This document shows, in pieces, positions 25,683 to 37,400 of a stretch of DNA of 64,000 nucleotides. The stretch lies in the NCBI RefSeq assembly GCF_030317105.1, contig NZ_JASZYG010000019.1:1-64000 (forward strand), in the 5' to 3' direction. The notes beneath the pieces were generated by a model. That model worked only from the letters and a program-made list of their open reading frames with translations. It searched no databases and had not been told where the DNA came from. Numbering within the stretch: position 1 is the stretch's first letter; each line of letters starts with the position of its first letter. The position numbers were made by a program, and so were the translations under genes. This DNA comes from Variovorax brevis. Lineage in GTDB: Bacteria; Pseudomonadota; Gammaproteobacteria; Burkholderiales; Burkholderiaceae_C.

Positions 25683-25869
25683 CGGCCGGGCCTGTCGATG
25701 AGGGCGCTCGTGTCGCTTGCGCCTATTCGACGCGTGCCTGCACGTCTGCGCTTGCCTGTGCGTCGCGCGTAATCCCGACAAAGGGACGGCAACTGAACCT
25801 GCCAATTGTCTCAGCGCCTGAGTGCAGTGCGCCGAAGGCACTCCAAAGCAATGATCCGAACATCGCCAA

Positions 25870-26095
25870 CCGCATGTCGGCATCGATACGGTCGGTCTTG
25901 GCCCGCCTGGCGTGCCGGTTCACCACATGGAGGCGTCGACCACGATGTTGTCGTACCCTGCTCCATCAGCGAGCGGTGCAGGCACCAGCCGTACGCCCGG
26001 CTTCGTAGCACGAGTGAACCTTGACCTGCGGCTCGAGCTTGCAGCGCTCCAGGGCCTTGCCGATGCTGTGCAAGCAGCTTCCAGCTCTACCAGCG
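25870..26095 (-). pseudogene. IS110-family transposase fragment
   Basis: Pieces in three frames (LEPQVKVHSCYEAGRTAG, RSLMEQG, VNRHARRAKTDRIDADM) reproduce the IS110 segment around the third DEDD residue, whose usual text is SCYEAGR-GFWLHR and NRRARRAKTDRLD. The fragment is directly fused to the end of the ADP-ribosylglycohydrolase remnant. Confidence 0.75.
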
Positions 26096-26530
26096 ACCGG
26101 CAGCACGCGCATCAGTGCGCCGCTTCCGTTGTCGCGTTCGCTTGCAGACCCGGCGTGGTGCGCAGGGATTCCCGCTTCGATGCGCCGTAGTGCTGTGCTC
26201 GTCTGAATTCCGACATCGAACACGCGCCCATCGGGCGTGTATTCGGCGTGGCGCAGGCAGGGGAGCATGCGCTGCGCGTAGTCATCCACCGGGAAGGGCG
26301 CGACCGTCGCGAGGCTGTCGAGCAGGGCGAGCATGAGCGCGCCGTCGTCGCTCCAAGTGCCCATTGGCACACCGTAGTGAGCACGGCGAAATCCCGCCGG
26401 TGGCTCCATCTCCAGCAGCTTCCTGGGGGGGCAGGTCCTCCGGCGCGTGGAATTCGTAGCGCACACCGAGGGCGCCGCCAACCAGTGCGCCACAGAATGC
26501 ACCGTGAATTCGATCTTCTGGAAAGGACAT
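26083..26530 (-). pseudogene. ADP-ribosylglycohydrolase (DraG-like) remnant
   Basis: The start MSFPEDRIHGAFCGALVGGALGVRYEF is followed by a frameshift at a G-run near 26430. It then reads HYGVPMGTWSDDGALMLALLDSL, which carries the conserved metal-binding T-SDD element. FDVGIQTSTALRRIEAG and NGSGALMRVLPVA (metal and substrate loop) follow. About 145 residues survive out of the usual 280-330. The 3' end is cut by an IS110 piece, and the 5' end lies against the other IS110 copy. The family reverses ADP-ribosylation of proteins. This copy is inactive. Confidence 0.8.
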
Positions 26531-26539
26531 TGGCTGGCG

Positions 26540-27666
26540 CGGCGATGCGATCTCACGTTGAATCTTGGTGTTTGTTGATTCAAGAAGCATCAGCACGTGG
26601 TTGGCCGAGCGTTTGGTTTTTGCCGAGAGCACCTTACCGCCGCTGATCTTGGCGCCCGGGCACAACCCCAGCCAGGAGCAGAAATGCTTGACGTTGGCGA
26701 ACCGGCTCAGGTCAGGGCCCATCTCCGAGAGGATCTTCATCACCGCAGTCAATCCCAGGCCGTTGATGCGCGTGAGATCCACCCCGGCCCAGTTGGCCAG
26801 AGTCTGGCGCGTGTCGAATTCGTGGCGCATCTTGCTGCCAGCCCGGGGCCCGTTGCCCAGATCAACCTTGCACTGACCCAACTCGGCCAGTAGTGCGTCC
26901 AGCTTCGCATCGCATTCGGCCAAGTGCCGGGCGATGTCGTCATACATCGCCAGCGCCTGGCGCAGCACGAACAAGTGCTCCTCGCGCCAGTTTCCCGCCA
27001 ACGCCTTGATGATCTCCTGGGCGCTGGCCTTGACTCGGCTGTGTCGGTGGCGCGCCAATGACTTCGCATCGCGCTCGCCCGCTATGACGGCGCGGATGAT
27101 CGCCTGCCCGGTCAGGCCCATGACGTCGGTGAGCACTTCCGTGAGCTGCAGGTTCATCTGCACCAGCGCCTTCTGCATGCGTTGCACCCAGCTGGCCTGC
27201 TCGACCAGCAGCACCTCGCGCTGGCGGGCCACCGCGCGCACGACGCACACCTCACCCGAGGGGCGCCAGGCCGCGCGCAAAAACCGCAGACTCATGAGCT
27301 TCTGCAACCACTGGCAGTCCTGCACGTCGCTCTTGCGCCGGGCACGTACTTCATCTGCCTGGCGTCGACCAGCCAGACCTTCAGCCCGCGCTGCTAAAGC
27401 ACTTCGTACACCGGGATCCAGTACACCCCGGCGGACTCCAGTGCCACCGTGTCGACGCCGCACGCGATGAGCCATTCGGCCAGCGCGTTCAGGTCATCGG
27501 TCATCGCGCCGAACTCGCGCACCGATTCCTCGGCCAGGTGCGGTGGCACCGCCACCCAGTGGCTGGAGGCGCCGACATCGATCCCGGCCGCATTGGGAAA
27601 TACCTCCTCATCTCGCTTGCGAACTGCCATGGCTTGCTCCAGCATCGTTGAGAACGGCAGCGCCAT
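26540..27666 (-). pseudogene. IS110-family transposase, interrupted and 3'-truncated
   Basis: The N-terminus has AAGIDVGASSHWVAVPPHLAEE (first catalytic Asp) and VDTVALESAGVYWIPVYEVL, then an in-frame TAG and a frameshift near 27394. The second frame continues with KSDVQDCQWLQKLMSLRFLR, GLTGQAIIRAVIAGERDAKSLA and RINGLGLTAVMKILSEMGPD, and ends at LGLCPGAKISGGKVLSAKTKRSANH. After that the sequence departs from the family, so about 70-80 C-terminal residues are missing. The element is dead. Confidence 0.85.
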
Positions 27667-28198
27667 GGGAAACGTCGAATTCGACTCGATCTCTCAAGCG
27701 GGATGCGCATCGCTGCGCTCACCAATGTCGCCGGCGATTCCCGGACCATGCTCAATAGCGGGCTCACCGCCTGGCGCCGATAACGGCGAGAGTTCGCACC
27801 ATTGACTTTTCGGTCATCGCGGCGCTGCCGTTCACCTTGTAGCGCATCCCTGTTTCTTCGGGAACGCCTGGCCCGCGTGCGGGCTTGGGATGCTCAATAG
27901 CAATCAGGGATAGCGACGAATCAGGTTCTCCTTGGGACCCGATTCCATCTCGCAAATGGCGACATCGCACGCCTGGAACGGCGCGTGGGCACTCCCGACC
28001 TGAGGGGGTTGGACTGATCCGGGTGCTTTCCACCACCACGCCGCGCCTGTTTGGAAGCCAAAGCTCAAGGACTTGAGCCACGCCACGGGCCGAGGCACAA
28101 ACGGTGTTGGCTCAGCCGGTGAATCCCTTCGTGCTTGTCCAGAATGCCGTGTTCGGCCATGTGCCGCCCCTCGCTCGCCACACTCCGTTCTTCGGGGG
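27667..28198. other. No recognisable gene
   Basis: Frames on both strands lack family features. The segment separates the IS110 remains from the histidine kinase 3' end. Confidence 0.4.
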
Positions 28199-31021
28199 CT
28201 ATTGAGTGCGTGACAAGTCCGCGTCCTTGTCGAGTATTGCAATCAGGGATGTCAGTTCAACCGGCTTGACGACATGCAGGTCGAAGCCTGCGGCCGTTGT
28301 CATGCGCCTGTATTCATCTGTGCCATGCCCACTCAAGGCAATCAGTTGGAGATGCCTGTGCCTCGGGTCGCCGCGCAGCCGTCGGGCAACTTCAAACCCT
28401 GTCATGTCCGGAAGGCCGAGATCAAGAAAGACAAGGTCGGGCCTCAAATCGGCTGCAGAAGCGATGGCCGAAGCGCCGTCGCAAGCCACCGCGGCTTCGT
28501 GGCCGAAGGCCGCTATCAGTGCAGAAAGCGTTTCGGCGGCGTCGACGTTGCCATCGACGATCAGGACGCGGCGCGAACGTGGGCTGGCAGCAGGAGACGG
28601 CTCGCCCGACGCCGGTTGCTCGAGGATGGCAGGGGCCATGGCCAGCGGCAGTTTGACTGTGAACACGCTGCCTTGGCCGAACCCGGCACTTTCGGCCGCG
28701 ACGCTGCCGCCGTGCAATTCCACCAGCCTCTTTGCCAGGGAAAGGCCGATGCCAAGGCCGCCTTGGGACTTGTCAACGCTTTCGCGAATCTGGCTGAACA
28801 TGTCCCACACCTTGTTCAGGGCTTCCGAAGGGATGCCAATACCGTGGTCGCGCACACGGACCACGGCTGAATTGCTTTCACGAGCGATCTCGATCTGGAT
28901 TGCGCTCGCGGGCTCGCTGTACTTGACCGCGTTCGTGAGCAAATTCGCCACGACCTGGATCAGCCTGGTGCGGTCAGCGTGGACGTAGATATTCTCGTAC
29001 GGCAGGTCCAGCGAAAGCGCATGTTGTCGGGACTCGATCGACGGTTGGCAGGCCTCCACAGCGGCGTCTACCACGTCACTCAGGCGCAAGTGCTCCAGAC
29101 GCAGATGGACTTTGCCGAAGCTGACGCGCGATACATCGGAGAGGTCGTTGACCAGGTCGACAAGCCGGGCCAGCTGCCGCTCCATGATGTTGACGACTCG
29201 CGTCGCCTTGGGAGCCAGCGATTGAGCGCGCAACAGCGCTATGCCGGTGCTTATCGGGGCAAGCGGATTGCGCAATTCGTGGGAGAGCGTCGCCAGGAAT
29301 TCGTTCCTGTTTCGATCCGCTTCACGCAAGGTGGCCTGGGATCGCATCTCCTCCGTCGCATCGTGCGTTACAGCCAGGACATGCGCGACCCGCCCGTCTC
29401 CGCCGAATTCGGGCACCAGCCGGTTGATGAAGAAATGGGTTCCGTCTGGCCCATTGATCTGGAACTTCATGCGCCGCGGCTGTCCATCGTTGAATACCGC
29501 CTTCATCTCGGCGTCCCATTGATCGCAACGTGCCGGTGGCATTCCGATCTCACGGTTGGTACGGCCGATAAAGTCCGAGGGTGGGCGGCCGGTCATCGCC
29601 TCCACCGTTGCGTTCACGAACACGTGGCGCAGTTCGCGGTCGAAGCGGGCGAGGATCACGGGCGCGTTGTCGGCGAGCGACTGCAGGTCGCGCCGGCTTT
29701 CCGCCAGCGCGTCTTGTGCCCGGCGCCGCGCGGTGATGTCGAAGTTGACACCGGTGAGTTGTATGTTGCCCGCGACGCCTTCATTGGCGAATGCGGCCCC
29801 ATACCCACCCAACCACAGGGTCCGCCCGTCCGGATGCAGATAGCGGAATTCGTGGGCATAGCTGACGCCCTCGCGCAACGCACGTTCAACGTCAGCCTCA
29901 AGCGTCGGCAAGTCATCCGGATGGATGCGCGCGCGAAGCAGTGCGACCCAACTCTCGCCGGAGTTCGGGGGGGCCAGACCGGAAAGTGCTTGTAACGTGG
30001 CGTCTACCTCAGACTGTCCAGTGGCTTGATCCCAGTGCCAAACCCCCATACCGCCCGCCGCGAGCGCCAGACGCAGCCGATGCTCACTCGCGCGCAACCG
30101 TTGCTCGGCGCGCGCTTGAACGAACGCGGCGAGTGCGCGAACGCCCGCTTCTTGCATGAGGGCGACTTCCTCATTCGTCCAGGCCCGGGGCGCGGCGTCG
30201 AACACGCCGAGAACAAAGGTGGTCGAGTGGTCTTGCCCGATGGGTACGGCGACCACCGCGCCTGGCTTCGTTGCCGCCGGGGCTCGCTTTTCTTCGATGC
30301 GCAAAGCCGCATCGTTGGCCACATCAGCGATGACCACAGCGCCGCCAGCGCGAAGGACCTGCAGCGACGCGGAGATAGCGTGAGCCGCGGCAAGGCAAGG
30401 GTCAATCACTTGAGCGTCGTTGGCGGTGTGCTCCCACATCAAATGTCCGTCCTCGCCGATCTCGCCGAACCGCACGAACGTCGCATCCAGGTGATTCACG
30501 AGCGCATGCGCCGTCGCCGCCTTCACGGTCGAAGGATCGACTTCGCGCTGCCATGCTTCGCAAAGGTTGTGGAAGAAGTCTTCACGATCGGCGATTCGAC
30601 GCAATTGGCGCTTCATGGCGAAACGCTCGACGGCATTCTCAACCACCCGTGTCAGTGCTGCACGCGACATCCAGTCTTCGCCGATGTAGTCGATCGCGCC
30701 TGCCTGGAGCGCCGTCTGACCCAATTCGATCCTGTCGGCTCGTATCAAGACGACGATGGGACAAGGGGGCGCTCCCGCGCGGCCAAGATGCGCGAGCACT
30801 TCCGGGGCCTGCATGTCGGGAAGGTCAAAGTCCAAAAGAACGCAGTCAGGCCACCCCCCGTCGGGGAAGCGTACGGCCGCAATCCCGGCACTGCCCGTGT
30901 CGGCCTCGATGAATTGGTATTGACGATTTGAGCCCTGGTCCAGGTGGGTGCGCATCTCGGCGCGCGCTTCCGGATCGCTGGCGATCAGGACAACGCGAAA
31001 CGGCCGGGCCATCGCCGTCAC
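28199..31021 (-). CDS. Hybrid histidine kinase (REC-GAF-PAS-PAS-HisKA-HATPase-REC)
   Basis: A 940-residue cytosolic sensor with no membrane span. An N-terminal receiver has LLDFDLPDMQAP (phospho-Asp). A GAF-like domain covers about 165-305. Two PAS domains follow: LALAAGGMGVWHWDQATG with HPDGRTLWLGG, then LADNAPVILARFDREL with HPDGTHF-like sequence. The HisKA box is FLATLSHELRNPLAPI at about 580. The ATPase has NLLTNAVKYS, VRDHGIGIP and GGLGIGLSLAKRLVELHGG. The C-terminal receiver has LVFLDLGLPDMTGFEVARRLR. GTG 31021 has GAGGGA upstream. No separate response regulator with an output domain is nearby, so a phosphorelay to an unlinked partner is likely. Confidence 0.9.
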   Translation of the reverse strand: MTAMARPFRVVLIASDPEARAEMRTHLDQGSNRQYQFIEADTGSAGIAAVRFPDGGWPDCVLLDFDLPDMQAPEVLAHLGRAGAPPCPIVVLIRADRIELGQTALQAGAIDYIGEDWMSRAALTRVVENAVERFAMKRQLRRIADREDFFHNLCEAWQREVDPSTVKAATAHALVNHLDATFVRFGEIGEDGHLMWEHTANDAQVIDPCLAAAHAISASLQVLRAGGAVVIADVANDAALRIEEKRAPAATKPGAVVAVPIGQDHSTTFVLGVFDAAPRAWTNEEVALMQEAGVRALAAFVQARAEQRLRASEHRLRLALAAGGMGVWHWDQATGQSEVDATLQALSGLAPPNSGESWVALLRARIHPDDLPTLEADVERALREGVSYAHEFRYLHPDGRTLWLGGYGAAFANEGVAGNIQLTGVNFDITARRRAQDALAESRRDLQSLADNAPVILARFDRELRHVFVNATVEAMTGRPPSDFIGRTNREIGMPPARCDQWDAEMKAVFNDGQPRRMKFQINGPDGTHFFINRLVPEFGGDGRVAHVLAVTHDATEEMRSQATLREADRNRNEFLATLSHELRNPLAPISTGIALLRAQSLAPKATRVVNIMERQLARLVDLVNDLSDVSRVSFGKVHLRLEHLRLSDVVDAAVEACQPSIESRQHALSLDLPYENIYVHADRTRLIQVVANLLTNAVKYSEPASAIQIEIARESNSAVVRVRDHGIGIPSEALNKVWDMFSQIRESVDKSQGGLGIGLSLAKRLVELHGGSVAAESAGFGQGSVFTVKLPLAMAPAILEQPASGEPSPAASPRSRRVLIVDGNVDAAETLSALIAAFGHEAAVACDGASAIASAADLRPDLVFLDLGLPDMTGFEVARRLRGDPRHRHLQLIALSGHGTDEYRRMTTAAGFDLHVVKPVELTSLIAILDKDADLSRTQ

Positions 31022-31424
31022 GTCGATTCCCTCGGCTCATTGATGGTCGTGGCGGTCATCATCGTCCTCGTGGAAACAGCAGACGAACGCTTTGCACCGG
31101 ACCCTTTGGAGGGTGCAGGCAACGGGTGCATCAGGAACAGTGGGCTCGAGTTCTCGTAAGGCCAGTCGCTTGTCGCTTGCGAAGTGCAGTTGCCAGAGCC
31201 TGTTCTCTCAGTAGTCAGCCTCGTTTTCGTTGCCGGCTCGACGATTGTGCGTTCAACCGACAATTCGATCAACTTCCGGGTACGGCGGCAAGGTCTGCGC
31301 TGGAGTTGCACGCAACATTGGCAAACCCATGCACTGCATGGGAGGCTTGATCGCGCGCAATCTGCCGACACCTCGCGAACTCGCGAACCTGCATGTCGTG
31401 CGGGCGTCAACAGCCTGCCGGGCG
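31022..31424. other. Spacer between NRPS and hybrid kinase
   Basis: No recognisable gene. A short minus-strand frame ending NEPREST stops in a GTGA overlap with the kinase start and might be a coupling leader peptide, but it has no other support. Confidence 0.35.
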
Positions 31425-34400
31425 TCACCGCCTGATCTCGACGAACCGCTTCCACCAGGCCGTGCCGCCTTCGGACAAAGGCGTGGCCTGCACCATCTGT
31501 TCCGCGACCCGTTCGACATCGACCCCGCTCGCCAGTTGGGAGAGCGTTTCGAACAGCAGCCGCCTGGACTCCATGCGAACACCCCATTCCCGTTCGAACA
31601 GGATGACGATGCGTGCGGCCTTCAGCGAGTCGCCGCCCAGGTCGAAGAAGTTGTCGTGCGGTTCGATGTCCTCGACCTGCAGGTCCAGCACGTCGGCCCA
31701 GAGCCTGGCGAGCGCGCCTTCTGCCGGCGAGCGATGTCCTGGCCGCATGCTTCGCACCGTGCGCGTTTCGCGGCTGGGCGGCGGAAGCGCGGCGCGATTG
31801 ATCTTTCCGTTCGGCAGCAGCGGAAGCACCTGCAGCGCCACGAAGTGCTGCGGCAGCATGTAGTCGGGCAAGGTCGCGCGCAGGTGCTCCCTGAGCGCCG
31901 GGGCGTCGCAGGTGCCGTCGGCGGTCACCACATAGGCGACCAGGCGGGCATCGCCCGGCCGGTCTTCGCGCGCCATCACCAGGCACTGCGACACCTCGGG
32001 GTGCGCTTGCAGTTGCGCTTCGATCTCGCCGGGTTCGATGCGGTGGCCGCGCAGCTTCACCTGGAAGTCGAGCCGGCCCTGGTGCTCGAGCGTGCCATCG
32101 TGGCGCCAGCGGCCCCGGTCGCCCGTCTTGTACATGCGTGCGCCGGGCGCCGTGCCGAAGGGCTCCGGGACGAACCGGTCGGCCGTCAGCTCGGGCCGCG
32201 CCAGGTAGCCCAGTGCCACGCCGTCGCCGCCAATGAAGATTTCGCCCGACACGCCGACGGGGCAACAGTTGCCATGTTCGTCCAGCACGTGCAAGCGCGT
32301 GTTGGCGATGGGGCGGCCGATCGACATGGCCTGCGCTGGCCTGGGCACTTTCCAGCAGGTGGACCACACCGTGGTTTCGGTGGGGCCGTACATGTTCCAG
32401 ACTTCGCCCGCACGGCACGACAGGGCCTGTGCCATGTGCAGACTGAGACTCTCGCCGCCGATGAGCGCCTTGAATGCGGGGCCTCCCATCCATCCGGCGT
32501 CGATCAGGAGCCGCCAGGTGGAGGGCGTCGCCTGCATCACGGTCGCTTCGGAACGGTCGAGCAGGGCGTTCAATGACAGGCCGTTGCTGGCTTGCTCGCG
32601 CGTTGCGAGCACGACCGTGGCGCCCACGGACAGCGGCAGCAAGAGCTCGAGCACCGAGATGTCGAAGCTCAAGGTGGTGACGGCCAGCAGCACGTCGCCG
32701 GCACGCAGTCCGGGCTCGCGCTGCATCGACAGCAGGAAGTTCACCACCGCGCGGTGCGGCACGGCCACGCCCTTGGGCTTGCCGGTGGAGCCGGAGGTGT
32801 AGATCACATAGGCCGGATCGTCGGGGCCGGCGTCGCGCGCGCTGTCGGGAGGCGGCGCAGTGTCGGGGTGCGCCGTGGGGTCCACCGGCGAATCCAGCAG
32901 CATCGTCGGCAATTCGAGTTCTTCCCAGTGGGAGGCCTTTTGCTGACCGGTCAGCAGCAAGACGAGGCCAGCATCCAGCGCCATGTCGTGCAGGCGTTGC
33001 CGCGGATAGGCGGGGTCCAGCGGCACATAGGCGGCGCCCGCCATCAGCACCGCCAGTTGCGCGACGACCATGGTGGGGTCGCGTTCCAGGCAAAGCCCGA
33101 CGCGCGTGCCGCGTTGCACGCCCCGGGCGCGCAAGGCATGGGTCAGCCGATGCACGCGTGACCAGAGTTGCGCATAGTGCAGGCTGGCGCCGGGCAGTTG
33201 GCGCAGTGCCATGGCGTCGGAAGCGCAGTGACTGGACAGCAGTCCGTGTACCGTCTGTCCGCGCGGCCGGTCGACGTCCGTGTGGTTCCAGGATGCCAAC
33301 AGGGCGAGTTGCCGGGGACCGGGCACGGCAAGGCCCTGCAAGGGAACGTCGGGCGACGCGATCAGCCGTTCCATCAGGTGCGCGTAGTTGTCGAGCAGCG
33401 CCTGCGCCGTCGCGGCCGAAAAGAGCTCGGTCGAGTAGGTCAGGAACATGGCACGTTCGCCCTCGATGTCGACGGTCAACCCCAGGTCGAATTGGGTCGC
33501 GCCCAGGCTGAGAGAGAGGAACTGCACATCCAGCCCCTCCAGTTGCACCGGCTCACGGCGTGCGTTGAGCACGTTGAACATCACGCGAAGCTCGGGCACC
33601 CGGGTGCCGGGCGCCTGCCTGCGCAGGCGTTCCACGAGGTAGTCCAGCGGCACGTCCTGGTGCGCGAAAGCCGACAGGCTGGTCTCGCGCACCTGCGCCA
33701 GCAGTGCGCGGAAGTCCTGCTCCGGCCGAACCTGGCAGCGCAGCACCAGCGTGTTGATGAGCGAGCCCACCAGTTCCTCCGCCTCGACCCGCGTGCGTCC
33801 GGCGATGGGCGTGCCCACGGCGACGTCGTCCTGCCCGCAGTAGCGCGACAGCAGGAACTGGAAGGCCGCCAGCAGGCTCATGAAAGGCGACGCGCTGTGC
33901 TGCGCGCTGAAGCCTTGCACGCGCTCGACCCAGGCTGGCGAAAGGTCGATCCGTACCCGCGCCCCCTGGCTGGACAGCCGCTGGGTCGCCGGGGTGTCGG
34001 CGGGCAATTCCAGCGGGCCCCATCCGGCCAGCTGCCGCAGCCAGTAGCGGGTCTGGGCGGCCAGCACCCCGTCGTCGATATGCTCGCGTTGCCAGCTCGC
34101 AAAGTCGACGAAGTCGATGGCGCGTGCCAGCAGGCGAGCCTCCTTGCCTAGCACCGCCGCGTTGTAGAGCGCCTGCAATTCACGCAACAGCACGCTCCAC
34201 GACCAGCCGTCGCCGATCATGTGGTGCATCACCATCACGAGCGCATGGTCGTCGTCGGCGAGGCGCACGAGGATGAAGCGATGCAGGGGCCCGTGTGCGA
34301 GGTCGAAAGGCTGCGCTGCGATGCCCGCGGCCTGCCGCTCGAACTGCGCATCCCGTTCGGCCTCGGGCCAATCGCGCCCGTCGACTTCGGTCAGCACGGC

Positions 34401-37400
34401 CGGCTGCGGCTTGCCGATGATGGCCACGGGCTCGGATTCGCCGGACTCGAAGGTGGTGCTGAAGGCTTCGTGCCGCAGGGCCATCTGGTCGAGCGCCCGG
34501 CGCAGCGCCGCGCGCTGCAAGGGGCCGCGCAGGCGCAACGCCTCGCACATGTTGTAGGCCGCGCCGCGCGGGTCGATGGCATGCAGCAGCCAGATGCGCC
34601 GCTGGGAGAAGGACACCATTGAGGGCTGCGCGCGGGAGACTGCGGCAAGGGGTGCGAGTGCCGCGCTTTCGCCAAGGGGCGGCACGCCGGGATGGCCGTC
34701 CAGGAGCCGGGCCAGCCCTTCGATGGTCGGATGTTCGAAGATGCTGCGCACGGGCAGCTCGATCCTGAAAAGGGCGCGCACGCGCGACACGATCTGCGTT
34801 GCAAGAAGGGAGTGGCCCCCCAGGTCGAAGAAGTTGGTGCGGATCCCGAAGCCTGATTTGCCCAGGACGTGCTGCCAGATGGCCTGCAAGCCTTCCTCCA
34901 GCGGGGACCGGGGGGCGACCTCATCCGCTGTGACGCAACCGCTTTCGGGGCGCGGAAGTTTGCGACGGTCGACCTTGCCATTGGCAAGGCGTGGCATTTG
35001 CGGCAGGAACACAAAGGTCGCGGGGACCATTTGCTGCGGCAGCCTGGCGCGCAACTGCGTGCGAAGGTCGTGCGCATTGGCGCCGGTCGTGGCGTCGAGG
35101 GTGACATAGGCGACGAGTTCGCGTTGCCCGGGCACGTCTTCGCGCAGCAGCACCGCGCACATCTTCACGCCACGGCAAGCGTTCAAGCCGGCCTCGATCT
35201 CGCCCAATTCGACGCGGAAGCCCCGCAGCTTGACCTGCTGGTCGTCGCGCCCGATGAATTCAACGACACCATCGTCCAGCCAGCGCGCCAGGTCGCCCGT
35301 GCGATACATGCGTTCGCCGGGCCGGAAGGGGTTCGGCACAAAGCGCTCTGCGGTGAGATCGGGCCGGTTGAGATAGCCACGCCCCACGCCCAGGCCGCCC
35401 ACATACAGCTCGCCCGGCACGTTCACGGGTTGCGGCTGCAGATGCGCGTCGAGTACGTAGAGCTGCGCGTTCGCCACCGGACGGCCGATGGGCACGACGG
35501 TGCGCTCGGGCACCGCGTCGCCCACCTCGAACCAGGCGCTGTCGATCGTGGTTTCCGTCGGCCCGTAGAAGTTGCCCAGCCGCGCAGCCGGCAGGCACCG
35601 CCTGAAGGCGAGCGCCAGGTCGCGGTCCAGGGCTTCGCCGCCGCACAGCACATAGCGCAGGCTCGTGCATTGGGCCAACGGCGCTTCGTCGAGGATCACG
35701 CGCATTTCGGAAGGAACGAACTGCACGACGCTGATGGCGTCCTCGTGCAGCGTGGCCGCCAACTGCTGCATGTCGCGGTGGACCTCGGGCTGCGCCAGCA
35801 CGATCTGCGCGCCGCAAGCCAGGGGCGCGAAGAACTCGCAGATCGAAGCGTCGAAGCTGATGGAGGTCTTTTGCAGCACGCGGTCTTCCGGCACCAGGTC
35901 GAGCGTGTGCTGCATCCACTGCACGTGATTGGCCAGGCCGCCATGCGTCAACTGCGCGGCCTTGGGTGTGCCGGTGGAGCCAGACGTGAAGATCAGGTAG
36001 GCGATGTGCTCGGGCCGCGTCAGGTCCTGCACCGCTGGCACGGCGTCGACCGACAGGGTTCCGCCGTTGGCCGGCACTTCGATGATCGCGTGCTTCACCA
36101 TGGCATCCAGCTCGCGCAGGCGCAAGGCCGGTTGCGTATCGGCCAGCACGAAGCGCGGCGCCGCATCGGCGAGCATGGCCCGCAGCCGCTCGGGCGGATG
36201 CTCCGGATCCAGCGGCAGGTAGGTGCCGCCGGCCTTCAGCAGGGCGAGCAGTCCGACGACCAGGCCGAAGCTGCGCGGCATGCACAGGCCGACCACGCTT
36301 CCGGGGCACACGCCCCTTCGGCGCAGTTCGTGTGCGAGCCGATCCGACAACGCGTCGAGCCTGGCATAGCGCATGGTTTGCTCGCCGAAGCGCAGTGCCA
36401 CCGCTTCAGGCGTCCGCCGTGCCTGCGCGCGAAAAAGCGCGTGCACGTTGGGAGGGTGCGTTGGCGCAAGCGCCGGGCCATTCCACTCGACCAGCATGCG
36501 TTGCTGCTCGGCAGCGTCCATCAGCGGCAGCCGGGTGACCGCGCGAGCGGGCTCCTCGACCATGGCGGCCAGGAGCGTGCCGAAGTGCGCCGCCATGCGT
36601 TCGATGGTGTGCGGCGTGAACAGGTCGGTGCGGTACTCGATCTCGGCGTCCAGATGCGCCTGCGCGCCAGGGCCTGTCTCGGTCACTGTGAGCGACAGGT
36701 CGAACTTGGCGCACTCGGAGTGCACGCCCAGGCGCTCGCTGCGCAGCCCGTCAAGCTCGAGCGATCGATGTGCGAAGTTCTCCAGCGAAAACGAGACCTG
36801 GTACAGCGGATTGCGGCCCGGGTCGCGTTGTGGGCCGAGGTCGGCCACCAGGCGTTCGAATGGCATGTGCTGGTGCGTCAGCACTTCGAACAGCGCCTGG
36901 CGATTGCGACGGATCAGCTCGACAAATCCGGGCTCGGACTGGAGGTCGGCGCGAACCACCACCGTGTTGACGAAATGGCCAACCGTGTCGAACAGGCGAG
37001 GATCGTCGCGTCCCGCCACAGGCACGCCAATGGCGATGTCGGTCTGGCCGGTGTAGCGCAGCAGCAGCGCCTGGAACGCGGCCAGCATGGCCGTGAACAG
37101 TGTGACGTGCTGCTCCTTTGCGAGTCTGCGCAGGGCCGTGGCGAGCGCGGGCTCGATGCGGAAATCGTGTGTCTTGCCCTCGTATCCGGCCTTGGCTGGA
37201 CGGGGCCTGTCAGCGGGGACTTCCAGGGCGTGCACATCGCGCAGGTTCTTGCGCCAGAAGTCCAGAGCGGCTTGCATGTCGCCGCGCTCAAAGTGCTGGC
37301 GCTGCAACCGGGCATGCGCACGCAAGGACAGCGGCAAGCCGGGGAGCGCCGGCGCGTCGAGCGCGTAGCACTGGCCCAGGTCGCGATGAAGAAGGGTCAT

